Assembly: GCF_003576645.1 (NCBI RefSeq)
Contig: NC_044921.1
Coordinates: 26,931,951 to 26,995,950, forward strand
DNA from: Ipomoea triloba
Taxonomy: Eukaryota > Streptophyta > Magnoliopsida > Solanales > Convolvulaceae
DNA: 64,000 nt
Direction of reading: 5' to 3'
The notes under the pieces are model-generated. The model was given only the letters and a program-made list of their open reading frames with translations, made no database searches and was not told the DNA's origin. Both the position numbers and the translations under genes were made by a program. Shown in pieces: positions 10,787 to 21,449 of this stretch; the first letter of the stretch is position 1, and the number at the start of each line of letters is the position of its first letter.

Positions 10787-11175
10787 CACACGCAAGATTA
10801 AAATATTTTGAACAATAATTGAATTGCATGGTATAATAACTATAATTTTGTTTAATAATTATTACTATTTTGTTAATATACGACATAAATAAGGACTCCA
10901 TACAGGAATGGAATTGAATAAAATAATTCATTAATTTCCATGTATAATAAGGAATGGAATAATATTTTGAATATTTTGTCAATTTTAGCCATAAATAAGG
11001 AATGATAAGGAAGGCTAGAATTTCTGATAAGGAATCTATAATATATAATATTATGTTGATCGATAAGGAATGATAAGGAAGGCTATAATTTCTTATAAGG
11101 AATTGTTATATAATATTATGTTGACCGAATTCAAATTTTTTGGACTAAAATGAGCGGGAAAGCTAGCACTTCTGT

Positions 11176-11212
<37 letters not shown>

Positions 11213-11853
11213 NNNNNNNNNNNNNNNNNNNNNNNNNNNNNNNNNNNNNNNNNNNNNNNNNNNNNNNNNNNNNNNNNNNNNNNNNNNNNNNNNNNNNNNN
11301 NNNNNNNNNNNNNNNNNNNNNNNNNNNNNNNNNNNNNNNNNNNNNNNNNNNNNNNNNNNNNNNNNNNNNNNNNNNNNNNNNNNNNNNNNNNNNNNNNNNN
11401 NNNNNNNNNNNNNNNNNNNNNNNNNNNNNNNNNNNNNNNNNNNNNNNNNNNNNNNNNNNNNNNNNNNNNNNNNNNNNNNNNNNNNNNNNNNNNNNNNNNN
11501 NNNNNNNNNNNNNNNNNNNNNNNNNNNNNNNNNNNNNNNNNNNNNNNNNNNNNNNNNNNNNNNNNNNNNNNNNNNNNNNNNNNNNNNNNNNNNNNNNNNN
11601 NNNNNNNNNNNNNNNNNNNNNNNNNNNNNNNNNNNNNNNNNNNNNNNNNNNNNNNNNNNNNNNNNNNNNNNNNNNNNNNNNNNNNNNNNNNNNNNNNNNN
11701 NNNNNNNNNNNNNNNNNNNNNNNNNNNNNNNNNNNNNNNNNNNNNNNNNNNNNNNNNNNNNNNNNNNNNNNNNNNNNNNNNNNNNNNNNNNNNNNNNNNN
11801 NNNNNNNNNNNNNNNNNNNNNNNNNNNNNNNNNNNNNNNNNNNNNNNNNNNNN

Positions 11854-11937
<84 letters not shown>

Positions 11938-12046
11938 AATGATAAGGAAGGCTATAATTTCTGATAAGGAATCTATAATATATAATATTATGTTGACCGA
12001 ATTCAAATTTTTTGGACTAAAATGAGCGGGAAAGCTAGCATTTCTG

Positions 12047-12100
<54 letters not shown>

Positions 12101-12110
12101 TGGCATTAGC
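10746..12110. repeat. TA microsatellites, direct repeats and a 641-bp assembly gap
   Basis: TA runs occur at about 10746-10784, 11180-11212, 11854-11933 and 12050-12098. The gap of Ns (11213-11853) sits inside TA sequence on both sides. A direct repeat of about 115 bp ('aaggaatgataaggaagg' through 'gagcgggaaagctagca') lies at about 11065-11180 and 11935-12048 on either side of the gap. A partial third copy starts near 10993. Long translations here are TA-repeat artefacts. Confidence 0.85.
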
Positions 12111-12126
12111 AATGAAACACAATAAT

Positions 12127-12132
12127 TAATTA

Positions 12133-12193
<61 letters not shown>
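12127..12193. repeat. (ATT)n microsatellite
   Basis: More than 20 uninterrupted trinucleotide units of ATT/TTA. Confidence 0.95.
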
Positions 12194-12195
<2 letters not shown>

Positions 12196-12299
12196 ACGTA
12201 CGTACATATCACAACTTTTCCAACAAAGTCATTTATTATTAAAGTTATCATATATACAAATTCGTACAAATTGAGATTTCTAACTTTTAGTAATAAAAT

Positions 12300-13990
12300 T
12301 ATACATACTCTACAAGAGAAACAAATACAATATTACCAATGGACTACATTTGGAAAGGATTTAATACTCAAGGACTAAATTTGGTAGTTTTTAAAGTCAA
12401 GAACTAAAATTGGTAATGAGTAATAGTCAAAGGACTAAATTCGGAATTAACTCTTATATGAAACTATACTTATTTTGGATGACAAATGTCATTTTGGAAA
12501 TCTATTTTTGTCTTGGAGAATACTTACTTTGGAAAAACAAATCTATTTTTGGAGAACATACTTATGTTTATAATCTATATAGAGATCATCTATATTTTTA
12601 TTATTGGAGGTTACTAGAATCTTGGGTTGCGAACTTGCGATCCAGATTATTGTGAGCACTTAGGGTTGCGGTTCTATTTGATATTGATATAAGAACCTAG
12701 GGCTGCGGTCTTACTAATTTTTATTTTTTTATTTGGGTGGTAACCTGGTAGAAATCATCCTGGGTTACTAGGGCTAGTAATACATTTGGGGCTTAGAATC
12801 TCCAGGGTGTGCGCACTTAAGGTTTCTAGTTCCTGGTTCCATTTACATTGTATGGGCGTGAAGGTTCGATAGTGGAGGAAAGCTCCGTTCCTATCCCCCT
12901 ATTGGTGATTAAGTACCTCCATACTTATGTTTTACTTGATGATTTAACTATCTGTTTGATACTTCCACTTATGCATTATTATACTATATTGATACTTGAG
13001 AATGGGAGTTTAACTATCTATATATGTTGATAACGATTTTGAGAATATCTGTACTAGTAACGCTTATATGATGAGTTATGTTAAATGATGTTGTTGATTC
13101 CTCCATACCTATATTATATTATGGAAGTATTTATGAGCAAATATGAAATTGTATTCCTCTGTACGTACTTATATTATCTATATTGCAAATGATCTTTGGA
13201 AATGTTATGTTTTGGAAATGATGGTTGGTTGGGAATTATTATAATGAGTATCATTACTTTAAAAATCCTTCGTACTTATGTTATTTTGAAAGTGAGCAGT
13301 GTGATTTATAAAGTATTTATATTGTTCTAAACGTATTAAATTTTATACTTGAGAAACTTATTATCTATATGAAACTTGGTATTGTTTGAGTGGGGTTTGT
13401 TGGCGTTAATACCTATCTTACATATTACATATTACATACATATTACATATTACATACGTGTGAGTTAAACCTTTTGAAAATTCCTATCTTTGGTTGGAAA
13501 TCCTTTTGGGAATACTCTTTTAAGCCTTTGGCTAAAGGTTTTCTAAAGTACTATCTACTTAAGTAGCAAAACATATTTAAGAAGTATATCTATTTTCAAA
13601 ACTATAAATGTGTTTATTTTACAGGGCGAAGTAGAGTTTACTTAGCATTTCATGCTAATTCTGTTATTTGTGTTTCCAAACCTTTTTTGTTTTCAGGACT
13701 TGGTATAAGTGACTCATTTTGAGAGCGCAGCATAGAGCTAGTTGCCTTGGAATGGGCTCTTGGTATAAACAGTTTGGCTTAGAATTTGATTTATTGAACT
13801 ATACTTAAATTGTAACTTGAATAGTGAGTTGCAATTTGGATTGTAGATAGAAACCTTTGTAGCCTTAGCATTTGAGCTTTTGATGGCCCAAATGTGGCGT
13901 AGCACTCTATAGTTATAGTTTTGATTTCACTTCCGCATTTGAATATCGTTTATTTTGGTTTATTTTGGCTTTTAAGTTTGGGGGTGTTCA
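12300..13990 (+). mobile_element. Gypsy-type LTR remnant (3' part), left border uncertain
   Basis: The right end has the layout seen at the 3' ends of the family C LTR and of the LTR ending at 26644. In order these are 'acttagcatttcatgctaa', a 'ttttcaggacttgg'-like block, 'aaatgtggcgtagcactct', 'cacttccgca', and a terminal 'tttgggggtgttca'. The upstream half carries blocks such as 'gggttactagggctag' and 'gggtgtgcgcactt' comparable to 'cccactaggg' and 'ggtgtgcacactt' in the 24.7-26.6 kb LTR. No paired LTR, primer site or target duplication was found, so it may be a solo or truncated LTR. Confidence 0.5.
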
Positions 13991-13999
13991 ATGCATGTG

Positions 14000-15245
14000 T
14001 GGGGTGAGGCTCAAAGAATGGGTGGGGATAGGTTTCATAAATTTGGTAGGGAACTTGAGGTGATCAAGAGGGAATTGAGGGGGTGAAGGGATGACGATTC
14101 ACTAGTTAAGGTGAAGTAGGTTGATAGGGAGTTGGCCAGATTATTGGATTAGTTGAATGCATTTTGGAGGCAGATGGCGAAGAAGCATTGGCTTTGCAAT
14201 GCTGACTCCAATACTAAGTTTTTCCATAAGTATGCCTCTACCAAAAGAAGGAAGAACCAGATTGTCAAACTAAAAGATGGGGAGGGTAGGTGGGTGGACG
14301 GGAATGGTATTGGTCCTTTGGTTCTGGACTAATTTAGGGATATTTTTCGATCTCCAGGAAGATGTGGGGAGGTCACACTCGATTTCTTTCAAGCCCGGGT
14401 TAGCTAGGAACAGAATGAGATGCTAATGTAGCCCTTTATGACAAACAATATGAAAGTGGTTTTGTTTTCTATGGGCCCGACAAATCTCTGAGTCTTGAAG
14501 GCATGAATCCAAGTTTTTTCCAAAGCTTATAGGATGTGAATGGTAGGGATGTTTGTGGCTTTATCTTTGAATGTTTGAATGGAGTTGCCTTCCCTAATCA
14601 TCTAAATGATACTAATGTGATGCTTATACCTAAGAAGCAGGTCCTGAGATTGTGACAGATCTCAGGCATATTGACTTGTGCAATGTGGTGTACAAGATTA
14701 TCGCCAAATGTTAGTTGGCTTGGGATTTGCAAGGGCTGATTATGATAATATTTTGAGTCCCAAAGTGCTTTTATCCCCCAACAGGGCTTATTATTGATAA
14801 TATTTTGATTGTTGTAGAGGTGGGGCATTATTTGAGGAGGAAGCAAGCCAGAAGAATAGGGTAGGCAGCGTTAAAATTGAAAATGGCTAAAGCCTATGAC
14901 CAGATGGAGGTGGACTTTTTAGAACAGATGTTGGTTGGCTTGGGATTTGCAAGGGGGTGGGTGAATTAGATTATGTTTTGTGTCACTACAATTCGGTATG
15001 TTTTGTGTCACTACAGATCGAATTAGCCGTATGTTGGTTCTTTTGTTTATGCTTGTAGAACTCTTAGTAATTTCTTTTTCATCTTGTGTTTTTAGTTAGA
15101 TTCCACGCTCAGTGAACTACCCGGCTCATGCTCTTGCAAAGGCGGTTCGCTCTCATTATAGTCTTATGCATTCGGAAGCTCTCCCTCCTGACTTTATTTA
15201 GGTTTGGTTTAATAATAGTTTGATTTGTTGGGTTTTAAAAAAAGT
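14000..15245 (+). pseudogene. LINE (L1-type) ORF2 remnant
   Basis: Broken plus-strand frames give the linker before the reverse transcriptase ('ADSNTKFFHKYASTKRRKNQ' near 14200) and reverse transcriptase blocks 'LNDTNVMLIPKK' (near 14605), 'ALKLKMAKAYDQMEVDFLE' (near 14866) and 'LVGLGFARGW'. They end in an RNase H-like tail 'PAHALAKAVRSHY' (near 15122). Stops and frameshifts are frequent. The catalytic YxDD block is missing through deletion, and short direct repeats ('ttggcttgggatttgcaag' at about 14713 and 14934) mark rearrangement. It is a dead 5'-truncated retroposon. Confidence 0.8.
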
Positions 15246-15311
15246 ATATATAAGTTTTCCTTTTTATTTTTTTTAATTCTTTCATGTGTTCCAGGTTATA
15301 AAAAAAACAAG

Positions 15312-15478
15312 GAGTTAATTCCACCGAAGGTCCCTTGTCTTTCGTGACGATTCCAAATTTAGTCCCGGATTATTGTTTTTGCCATTTAACATCCCAGACT
15401 TTCATTTTTTGGACACTTTTGGTCCTTTCCATGGTTTTTTTGATAAGATCCTATTTTTAGCTAGGATAATATTGTCTC

Positions 15479-15533
<55 letters not shown>

Positions 15534-16472
15534 TTGTCAATTTTCTACCGGTTCAATCTTTTTTTTTTTTAATAAAAAAAATTAGTTAGCGGGTTCTCTT
15601 CTTGAAACTTTAATCTAAGCCTCCCCAAAATTCCCAAATGGACAAATCAAGCCTTCGCGGTCGACTTCCTCATTTGCCTTGCTCCTTCACCATCCTCGTT
15701 TGTATTCCTCCTTCACCAACCTTCGTCGCCGGTTTCACCTTCCTTCGCCGTTTTCACTCTGCATTATGAAAATATGTTCTGTGATCTAACTATATTATTG
15801 TGTTTTTCATACGATCATCGCCTAATTTGTGGTGATATCTTGGAAATGAGGTGAATGATGATGTCTTATCAAAAGCATTTTCAAGGTTTCCTTCATTTAA
15901 CATGTCTAGGGTAAGTCTGGTAGAACACCATTCATATTTTCTCACTACAGTAGCTTTGTATGTAGATGTTTTTGGTTGATACATACATTTCAGACGATGT
16001 TTGTTTCAAGTGCTTGGAGCGATCAAATGTCTCATGTGCGTTAAGGTAGAACTCTCTTTGATTTTTGTTTTGGCAGTGCTGCTCGTGAAGACGACGGCGA
16101 AGACAAGCAAAGACGACGACGAAGAAAGGTGAAGCCGGTGGTGAAAGGAAGGTGAAACCAGTGACGAAGGCGAGTGAAGGAGGAATACGTACAAACAAGG
16201 ATGATGGTGAAATCATGAAGAGAACCAGCTAACTATTTTTTTTTATTTTTTTTTAAAGAGTCATGAACCGATAGAAAACTGGCAAAATAAAAAAAATATA
16301 TGAAGAGACAATAATACCCTTGCTAAAAATAGAATTTTATCAAAAAAAATCATCAGAAGGACCAAAAGTATCCAAAAAATAAAAGTTTGAGATGTTAAAT
16401 GACAAAAACAATAGTCTGAGACTAAATTTTGAATCGCCACCAAAGACAAGGGACCTCCGGTGGAATTAACTC
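15312..16472. mobile_element. Mutator-like MITE with long foldback arms
   Basis: The left end starts 'gagttaattccaccgaagg' and the right end is its complement finishing 'ggaattaactc'. Complementarity extends about 290 bp and continues in patches to about 15760 and 16100. The flanks carry a matching 9-10-bp direct repeat (aaaaaacaag at 15302-15311 and 16473-16482). The terminal motif nearly equals that of the Pack-MULE at 8811. The left arm holds a TA microsatellite (15481-15530). No transposase. Confidence 0.85.
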
Positions 16473-16482
16473 AAAAAACAAG

Positions 16483-17040
16483 CAAGCAAACAAACAAACA
16501 TTCATGTGTTTCCCTCTATTTGTTGTCTTGTTTGTCTCTTTATGTAAATTTTATGGAGACACTATTTGTATTCCTCTTTGTGTTCCTCTATCTACCACTA
16601 TCTATTTAAGCTTATTTTCTAGAAATCCATAGCTAATAGTGTGTAGGATAAACTTGGCAATCCATGTAAATGGGTATATATATATCGACAACCTCGGTTA
16701 GACATGTTAATATAATTTTCTATTTAAAAAATTAAACTTTAAAAACTACAATTAAGTGCAACAAAATAGTAAAGATATTTAATTCATAATACAGAGTATA
16801 ATATTCATAAAATCATAAAGTAATTGCTAAAAATCATAACTTATCTAATATTAAGGGGTTAAATGGATTGACCTTTTAAGACATGTATTTTAAGAGTCAA
16901 CTTGTTAATGACACGAAATATGTTAAGCATAAACACCAGCGTGTTATTTTTTGTTTCCGGTTCGTGTTGTGTTTGACAGATTGTCTCACAAAATGGCAGG
17001 TCTAGTGTAGGATTTTTTTTGCATATCTAAAAACATAATA
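16483..17040. other. AT-rich spacer, nothing recognised
   Basis: This stretch has a short CAAA-type repeat at its left edge, CT-rich patches and no frame with a recognisable product. Confidence 0.5.
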
Positions 17041-17580
17041 AGTCCCAATCAAGGTTATATCCTTGATTTATGTCCATCTTTTTGGATGTTAATAAATGTG
17101 TACATTTTACTTTAAATGTTGTACACTTCAATGTTATTGGACAAAATTGTCCCTATTACATTCTTGTTATACAAAACTACCCTTACACCGTTATAACACC
17201 GTTACTTTTAACTCCATCATTATTACCATACACCTATATCTATCATATCTTTGTCCCATTCTTTAATTGTCATTTTATTCAAATTATTATATAATTAATA
17301 TAAATGGTTGATTATATTTTAATTAAATTTCTATGAATGGTAAATCATATTCAATTATTTAATTGTCATTTTATTAAAATTATTATATAATTAATATAAA
17401 TGGTTGATTATATTTTAATTAAATTTTTATGAATGGTAAATCATATATGTGTGTATAAAATACATATATTATTTGTGTATATATAATTTGAATTATATTA
17501 CGTACATTTTAATTATTTGTATTTATTAATATTTTAATATTGGGCATAAGTTTTCGTGCATCGCGCGTGCAAAATACTAG
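17041..17580 (+). mobile_element. Helitron-like 3' terminus (5' end not located)
   Basis: The sequence ends 'cgtgcatcgcgcgtgcaaaa' and then CTAG at 17577-17580, followed by T. A GC-rich short hairpin (CGTGC/GCGCG with one G-T pair, about 17555-17567) about 10 bases before CTAG, with T after it, is the typical plant Helitron end. Upstream sequence is AT-rich with a direct repeat ('ataaatggttgattatattt' at about 17299 and 17396). A TC start next to A could not be fixed, so the left border is a guess. Confidence 0.5.
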
Positions 17581-17805
17581 TATTAATAATATATTGAAAA
17601 AAAATCTGAAATTTTAAATGAACAAAATACTTCAATAACTTTCCAAAGAAGTTAATTGTTATCTTTACAAGATAATACCAAATATGTTTATTAATTTTTC
17701 AATATTCCTAGCAAAAATATTGTTGTAATATGATGTAAAGTTCATATCTTAATCATTTAAGATGCAATTAAATTTTGTTATTAGATATTTAATTAATATG
17801 GTGAT
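17581..17805. other. AT-rich spacer, nothing recognised
   Basis: Low-complexity A/T sequence with no frames or structure beyond simple runs. Confidence 0.5.
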
Positions 17806-17819
17806 CAATTTATCTTTAG

Positions 17820-17947
17820 TTTTTTTTTTTAGTTCTACTGACTCGGTTACAATGTAGTATCTGTCCATAGCTACTTTCTCAACCTACTGAAGCATAAAGA
17901 GTCAACAGATGTGTACATCGGGTGCCGCTTGACCACAAAGCCTTTGG
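17820..17947 (-). mobile_element. SINE insertion (internally deleted), minus strand
   Basis: A perfect 14-bp direct repeat (caatttatctttag at 17806-17819 and 17948-17961) flanks a 128-bp insert ending in a T run on the plus strand, that is, a 3' poly-A tail on the minus strand. The minus strand begins 'tgccaaaggctttg', then a tRNA A-box-like 'TGGTCAAGCGGC'. Compared with the related copy near 19.7 kb it lacks the B-box part. The target duplication and tail are those of LINE-mobilised retroposons. Confidence 0.8.
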
Positions 17948-17961
17948 CAATTTATCTTTAG

Positions 17962-18425
17962 TTTAGTACACGTTATATTGAAATCTTAATATTAGAGACT
18001 AAATCTATCATTATAAACTAAAATAATTTAGAATTTACATATATACACTTAAATTACGACCATACTTTATTATTTCAAAAAAGAATTTAAAATTTCATCC
18101 TTAGTTACAGCTAGGCTCCAGGCTCCAGCCATCCAAATACAAAACAAACTTGTTAAATTAATTTCAAAAGAGTCACTCCAAAGAAGCTAGCCACATGGAT
18201 CTTGGATTTCTCAACAAATTATGGATACAAAATGAAATAAATATAAAATGTCACAAGTTGAATAATCCCAAAAGAAAATTAAACTCACATAAATCCGTTA
18301 ATCAAAAGCTCTGAACCTGCAACCACGTGAACATAATCACAAATGTTAACTACAGATAGATTTAATGAAAAAGAAATAAATTGTGTGGTTGAAATTAAAG
18401 GTGGAGCTAAGGTAGAGTAATAATA
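17962..18425. other. Intergenic spacer
   Basis: AT-rich, with no coding signal or clear repeat recognised. It lies downstream of the minus-strand HyPRP gene. Confidence 0.5.
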
Positions 18426-18429
18426 TACT

Positions 18430-18682
18430 TTCTCTGTCTCATTTTATATGTCCTACTTACTACTTCTTGATCAAATCAACTCTTTTTATTTTGTGGATTT
18501 TCTTTATTATTTTTACTTATTTTTAAATTTGATTTTTTGTGTTTAATAGTACTTTTAGTGTAGTTTTTAAATATTTAAATTTTGTATATTCATATTAAAT
18601 TTAATATTATAAAAATTGAATTAAAAATAATTTCAATCAAACTTTATTAACCGAACCAAACACATAAAATGAGACGATGTAG
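18430..18682. mobile_element. Stowaway-like MITE, diverged copy
   Basis: The left end 'ctttctctgtctcatttta' and right end 'aaaatgagacgatgtag' are inverted complements with a few mismatches. Interior blocks ('gtgtttaatagtacttttag', 'ttaatattataaaaattgaa') match the neighbouring MITE. TA/TA-type borders are plausible. Confidence 0.7.
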
Positions 18683-18688
18683 TAATTA

Positions 18689-18925
18689 CTCCCTCTGTCC
18701 CATTTTACCTGTCATATGTATTATTTATTGGTCAAGCCAACTCTTTCTTCATTGCTTATTTTCTTTAATAGTTTTTTATTATTTTTAAATTTAAGTTTTG
18801 GTGTTTAATAGTACTTTTAATGTAGTTTCTAAATATATAAATTTTATATATTAATGCTGAACTTAATATTATAAAAAATTGAATTAAAAATAACTTCAGT
18901 CAAGCTTACCAAAATGGGACGGAGG
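18689..18925. mobile_element. Stowaway-like MITE
   Basis: The terminal inverted repeats 'ctccctctgtcccatttta' and 'aaaatgggacggag' are flanked by TA. They match the well-known Stowaway (Tc1/mariner) consensus CTCCCTCYGTCCCA. It is about 237 bp, has no coding capacity, and lies in tandem with the related copy to its left, directly downstream of the HyPRP gene. Confidence 0.85.
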
Positions 18926-18997
18926 TAGTAGCGAAGTTAAGCGAAGTTAAGTGGGAGATGAGAGATGTATAGTACATACCTACATAGGTAGGTAGGT

Positions 18998-19447
18998 TTA
19001 AATAGAACAAGTGTAGCCAGGTGGTGGCGGCTTGCCACAAGTGACGAGAAGTTGAAGTGCAATTGGAACATAGATGTTGAGGTTGAGAGCCTTTATCTTC
19101 AAGGTTGTACACAAGCATGCCGCAGCTTCAACCTCCACAAGCCCTTTGAGTAACGGGCAACACTGATTCACAAGGGGGTCTCCCAGCCCAATGTGGACCA
19201 GCCCACCTAGGAGATCCACACACGCCCCTAGCTTTAGAGTGTCGACTGGGCACGACGGCGGCGGCGGTGGAGGACAAGGCTTAACAATCGGCACCGAAGG
19301 GTCGCTCAGCTTGGGCTTCTTGTGTTTGTGCTTATTATTGTGACTAGTAGTGGAGTGTTGTTTGCAGTGTCGGCAGGCATTGGCAGTAGTGACTGAGGAA
19401 ATGAAAAGCACGACAGCAAATAATAATGGGAAGAAGAAGCTCTTCAT
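18998..19447 (-). CDS. Hybrid proline-rich protein with LTP-like eight-cysteine domain
   Basis: An intact single-exon gene of 149 codons. Residues about 1-24 form a signal peptide (Lys then a long hydrophobic core ending 'TTANA'). Residues about 25-65 are a short His/Lys- and Pro-rich linker with a run of six prolines. Residues about 66-149 are the eight-cysteine module: C-x9-C-x19-CC-x13-C-x1-C-x23-C-x9-C, which fits the hydrophobic-seed/LTP-like domain of HyPRPs (carrot DC2.15, EARLI1 type). Such proteins are secreted to the cell wall or plastid-associated membranes and act in wall structure, stress and defence; the exact role here is not shown. The start is set by the signal peptide and by a TATA box 64 bases upstream. 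It is the only convincing host gene in the window, surrounded by MITEs and SINEs. Confidence 0.93.
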   Translation of the reverse strand: MKSFFFPLLFAVVLFISSVTTANACRHCKQHSTTSHNNKHKHKKPKLSDPSVPIVKPCPPPPPPSCPVDTLKLGACVDLLGGLVHIGLGDPLVNQCCPLLKGLVEVEAAACLCTTLKIKALNLNIYVPIALQLLVTCGKPPPPGYTCSI

Positions 19448-19510
19448 TTTCTTCTCATCTATTATATGATGAATAGCCGGGAAGCATGATGCAATCGATA
19501 GATCGATATT

Positions 19511-19521
19511 CTTATTTATAG
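19511..19521 (-). promoter_or_regulatory. TATA box of the HyPRP gene
   Basis: On the minus strand 'CTATAAATAAG' lies 64-74 bases before the ATG at 19447, a normal position for a plant core promoter giving a 5' leader of about 35-40 bases. A run of GATCGAT-like repeats (about 19490-19510) sits between the TATA box and the ATG. Confidence 0.7.
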
Positions 19522-19670
19522 AGGCCGGTGAGTCTGCTCAACTCTGCTGTACTGTTAAAATATATTTTTTAATTCAACTCGATTAATTAATTAAACTTTT
19601 GCCCAAACACGTACTCAAATGTTTTACTTACAATTGAATTGGTTTTATTATTTGATTTTATAGCTACTTT

Positions 19671-19788
19671 CTCAACCTATTAAAGCACAAAGAGTCAACA
19701 GATGTCTCCACTGAAGTTCGAATCCACTTCCTTTCATATGGGACTATACACCGGATACCGCTTGACTACAAAGTCTTTGGCAATTGAG
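19671..19788 (-). mobile_element. SINE copy upstream of the HyPRP gene
   Basis: It shares 'tagctactttctcaacct', 'agagtcaacagatgt' and 'caaagtctttggcaa' with the SINE at 17820. On the minus strand it has an A-box-like 'TAGTCAAGCGGT' and, about 40 bases on, a B-box-like 'GATTCGAACTTC', as in tRNA-derived SINEs. A short flanking match (caattga on both sides) may be a target duplication but is weak. Confidence 0.6.
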
Positions 19789-19799
19789 TAAGATCTAAC

Positions 19800-21449
19800 C
19801 ACTCATACCTTTATATTACCCTTAATTACCATTCACTTTCATCGTAGAAAGAAAAAAACTGTTTAAAACGATGACCAAATTTTATTTTATTCTACAATCA
19901 ATATGGCGTTTCATAATTATCATCCTTGCTAATTGTTATCAAATTATTCTCTGAGTCATTGTCAATTTGTCATTGTCATACTGGTCCTTCGTTGGAATAT
20001 CATATTATTACGTCTGTGAGTTAACACAATAATTGAGTATGGAATATTAATTTGGCATTAATGTGGAATGATTTTTACTAGTGACATTCTTTGATTGCTT
20101 AATAATAATAGTGGTCATGATTTTTATTCATTTTTTTTATTGAATAAAATTTGAATACTTAGTGAGAATAAATGGTGAAAGTAAGTTTTTAAAATCTAAG
20201 TAGGTTTTTGTTTTTAGTACAATCAAATTAACTAAAGACTATCAATCATCTTGTGCTAAAATGGTCAGTACCGTCCCATTAAAAATAGGGATTCTGTCTA
20301 ATAATTTAATTTGGATCTTTATCATTTTTGTTTCGAAATACAATCTAATTAAATATAATAGAGTAAAACGAAAAACACAAAGATAATAATAAAAAGACAA
20401 AAACATAGGGGAAGAGAGACTTTTTTTAACATTTAGATTTCACTGTAATGTACAAAGAGATATCTATTTATAAAAGTAAGAAAATAATCCAAAAAGACCT
20501 ATGAAATATAAAGATAGAAGTCTAGAAACTTTAGAAAATCTCTATAACTAAGGTAATTGAGTCAAAATCCATATAGACTTCAAGTTATTGTATTTTGTGA
20601 CGAAAAGTGAAAAAGTAATAATTTTGTTTGTCTAAATATAATGCATAAAATTCAACAAAAGAAAAAAATACATCTCAAATTTAATTTAAAATTAGTGACA
20701 TTTTCGTGCATATTTAAATACAAATTTATTGTCCAAATTTCGATGTCAATTACTTCTAAAATTTTATTTTTAATTACAATTAAGACGAATATATGATTCT
20801 AAAAAATATTTATCAAGTATAACAATATTGAACTATATATAAAATATTTTTTAAAAAAATTGGGCCCCCAAAATTTGGGGGCCTGTGCGGTCGCCCTGGC
20901 CCGACATGGCCATGGCCAACCCTGAAAATGGTATGTAGTGACTCTTTTATACGGGAATTCATAAGATCGAACTTTAGTAGAAATGAACGGATACAACAAT
21001 GTAAAAAAGTCAGTAGTCCTTAAGAAAAATAACTAATGGCTAATAATTGAGGTTACAATAGTATTTTTTAAAAAATAGAAAGTGTTTACACGGTAGTATA
21101 TTATAATAATATATTTGAAAATTTTGTAGAGGGTAAAAGCAATGATATTGTATACTCAACCAATTATTATATTGTGTATATATAATATCTAAATTCGATG
21201 ACAACATCATAATATTATATATCCGATAAATATCCGATAAATTTATTATTAGAAAAGAGTGCAATCATTATTCCATCGATCATGGTCCACACATTTTTTA
21301 ATATATTGAAAGTACATGATTTTTTTATATATTATCGAATAATGTACATTCAGTACACAATTAATGTACTTTTAATGTATTAAAATTGTATATTGCATTC
21401 ATGATCCACACAGCTGTGTGGACCATGGTCCATACAATAATTTGTCGAT
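19800..21449. other. Intergenic spacer, AT-rich
   Basis: No supported gene. It contains a perfect GC palindrome at 20863-20883 and, just after it, 'gccatggccaaccctg', which resembles a hAT-type terminal repeat, but no partner end was found. The palindromic 'tccacacagctgtgtgga' lies at about 21405-21423. Confidence 0.55.
20863..20883. repeat. Perfect GC-rich palindrome
   Basis: The arms GGCCCCCAAA (20863-20872) and TTTGGGGGCC (20874-20883) are exact complements around one base, in an otherwise AT-rich region. Confidence 0.8.

Noticed and set aside
11131..12006. Long open frames of Ile-Tyr repeats and X across the gap
   Set aside because: They are translations of TA microsatellite and Ns with no protein meaning.
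12410..12655. 81-codon frame left of the LTR remnant
   Set aside because: AT-rich with no homology cue; lies in repeated-looking sequence.
19663..19790. tRNA gene suggested by 'gttcgaatcc'
   Set aside because: No cloverleaf, no acceptor stem; the pattern is that of a SINE.
20885..20920. hAT transposon end ('gccatggccaaccctg')
   Set aside because: Resembles a hAT terminal repeat but no matching opposite end or 8-bp duplication was found.
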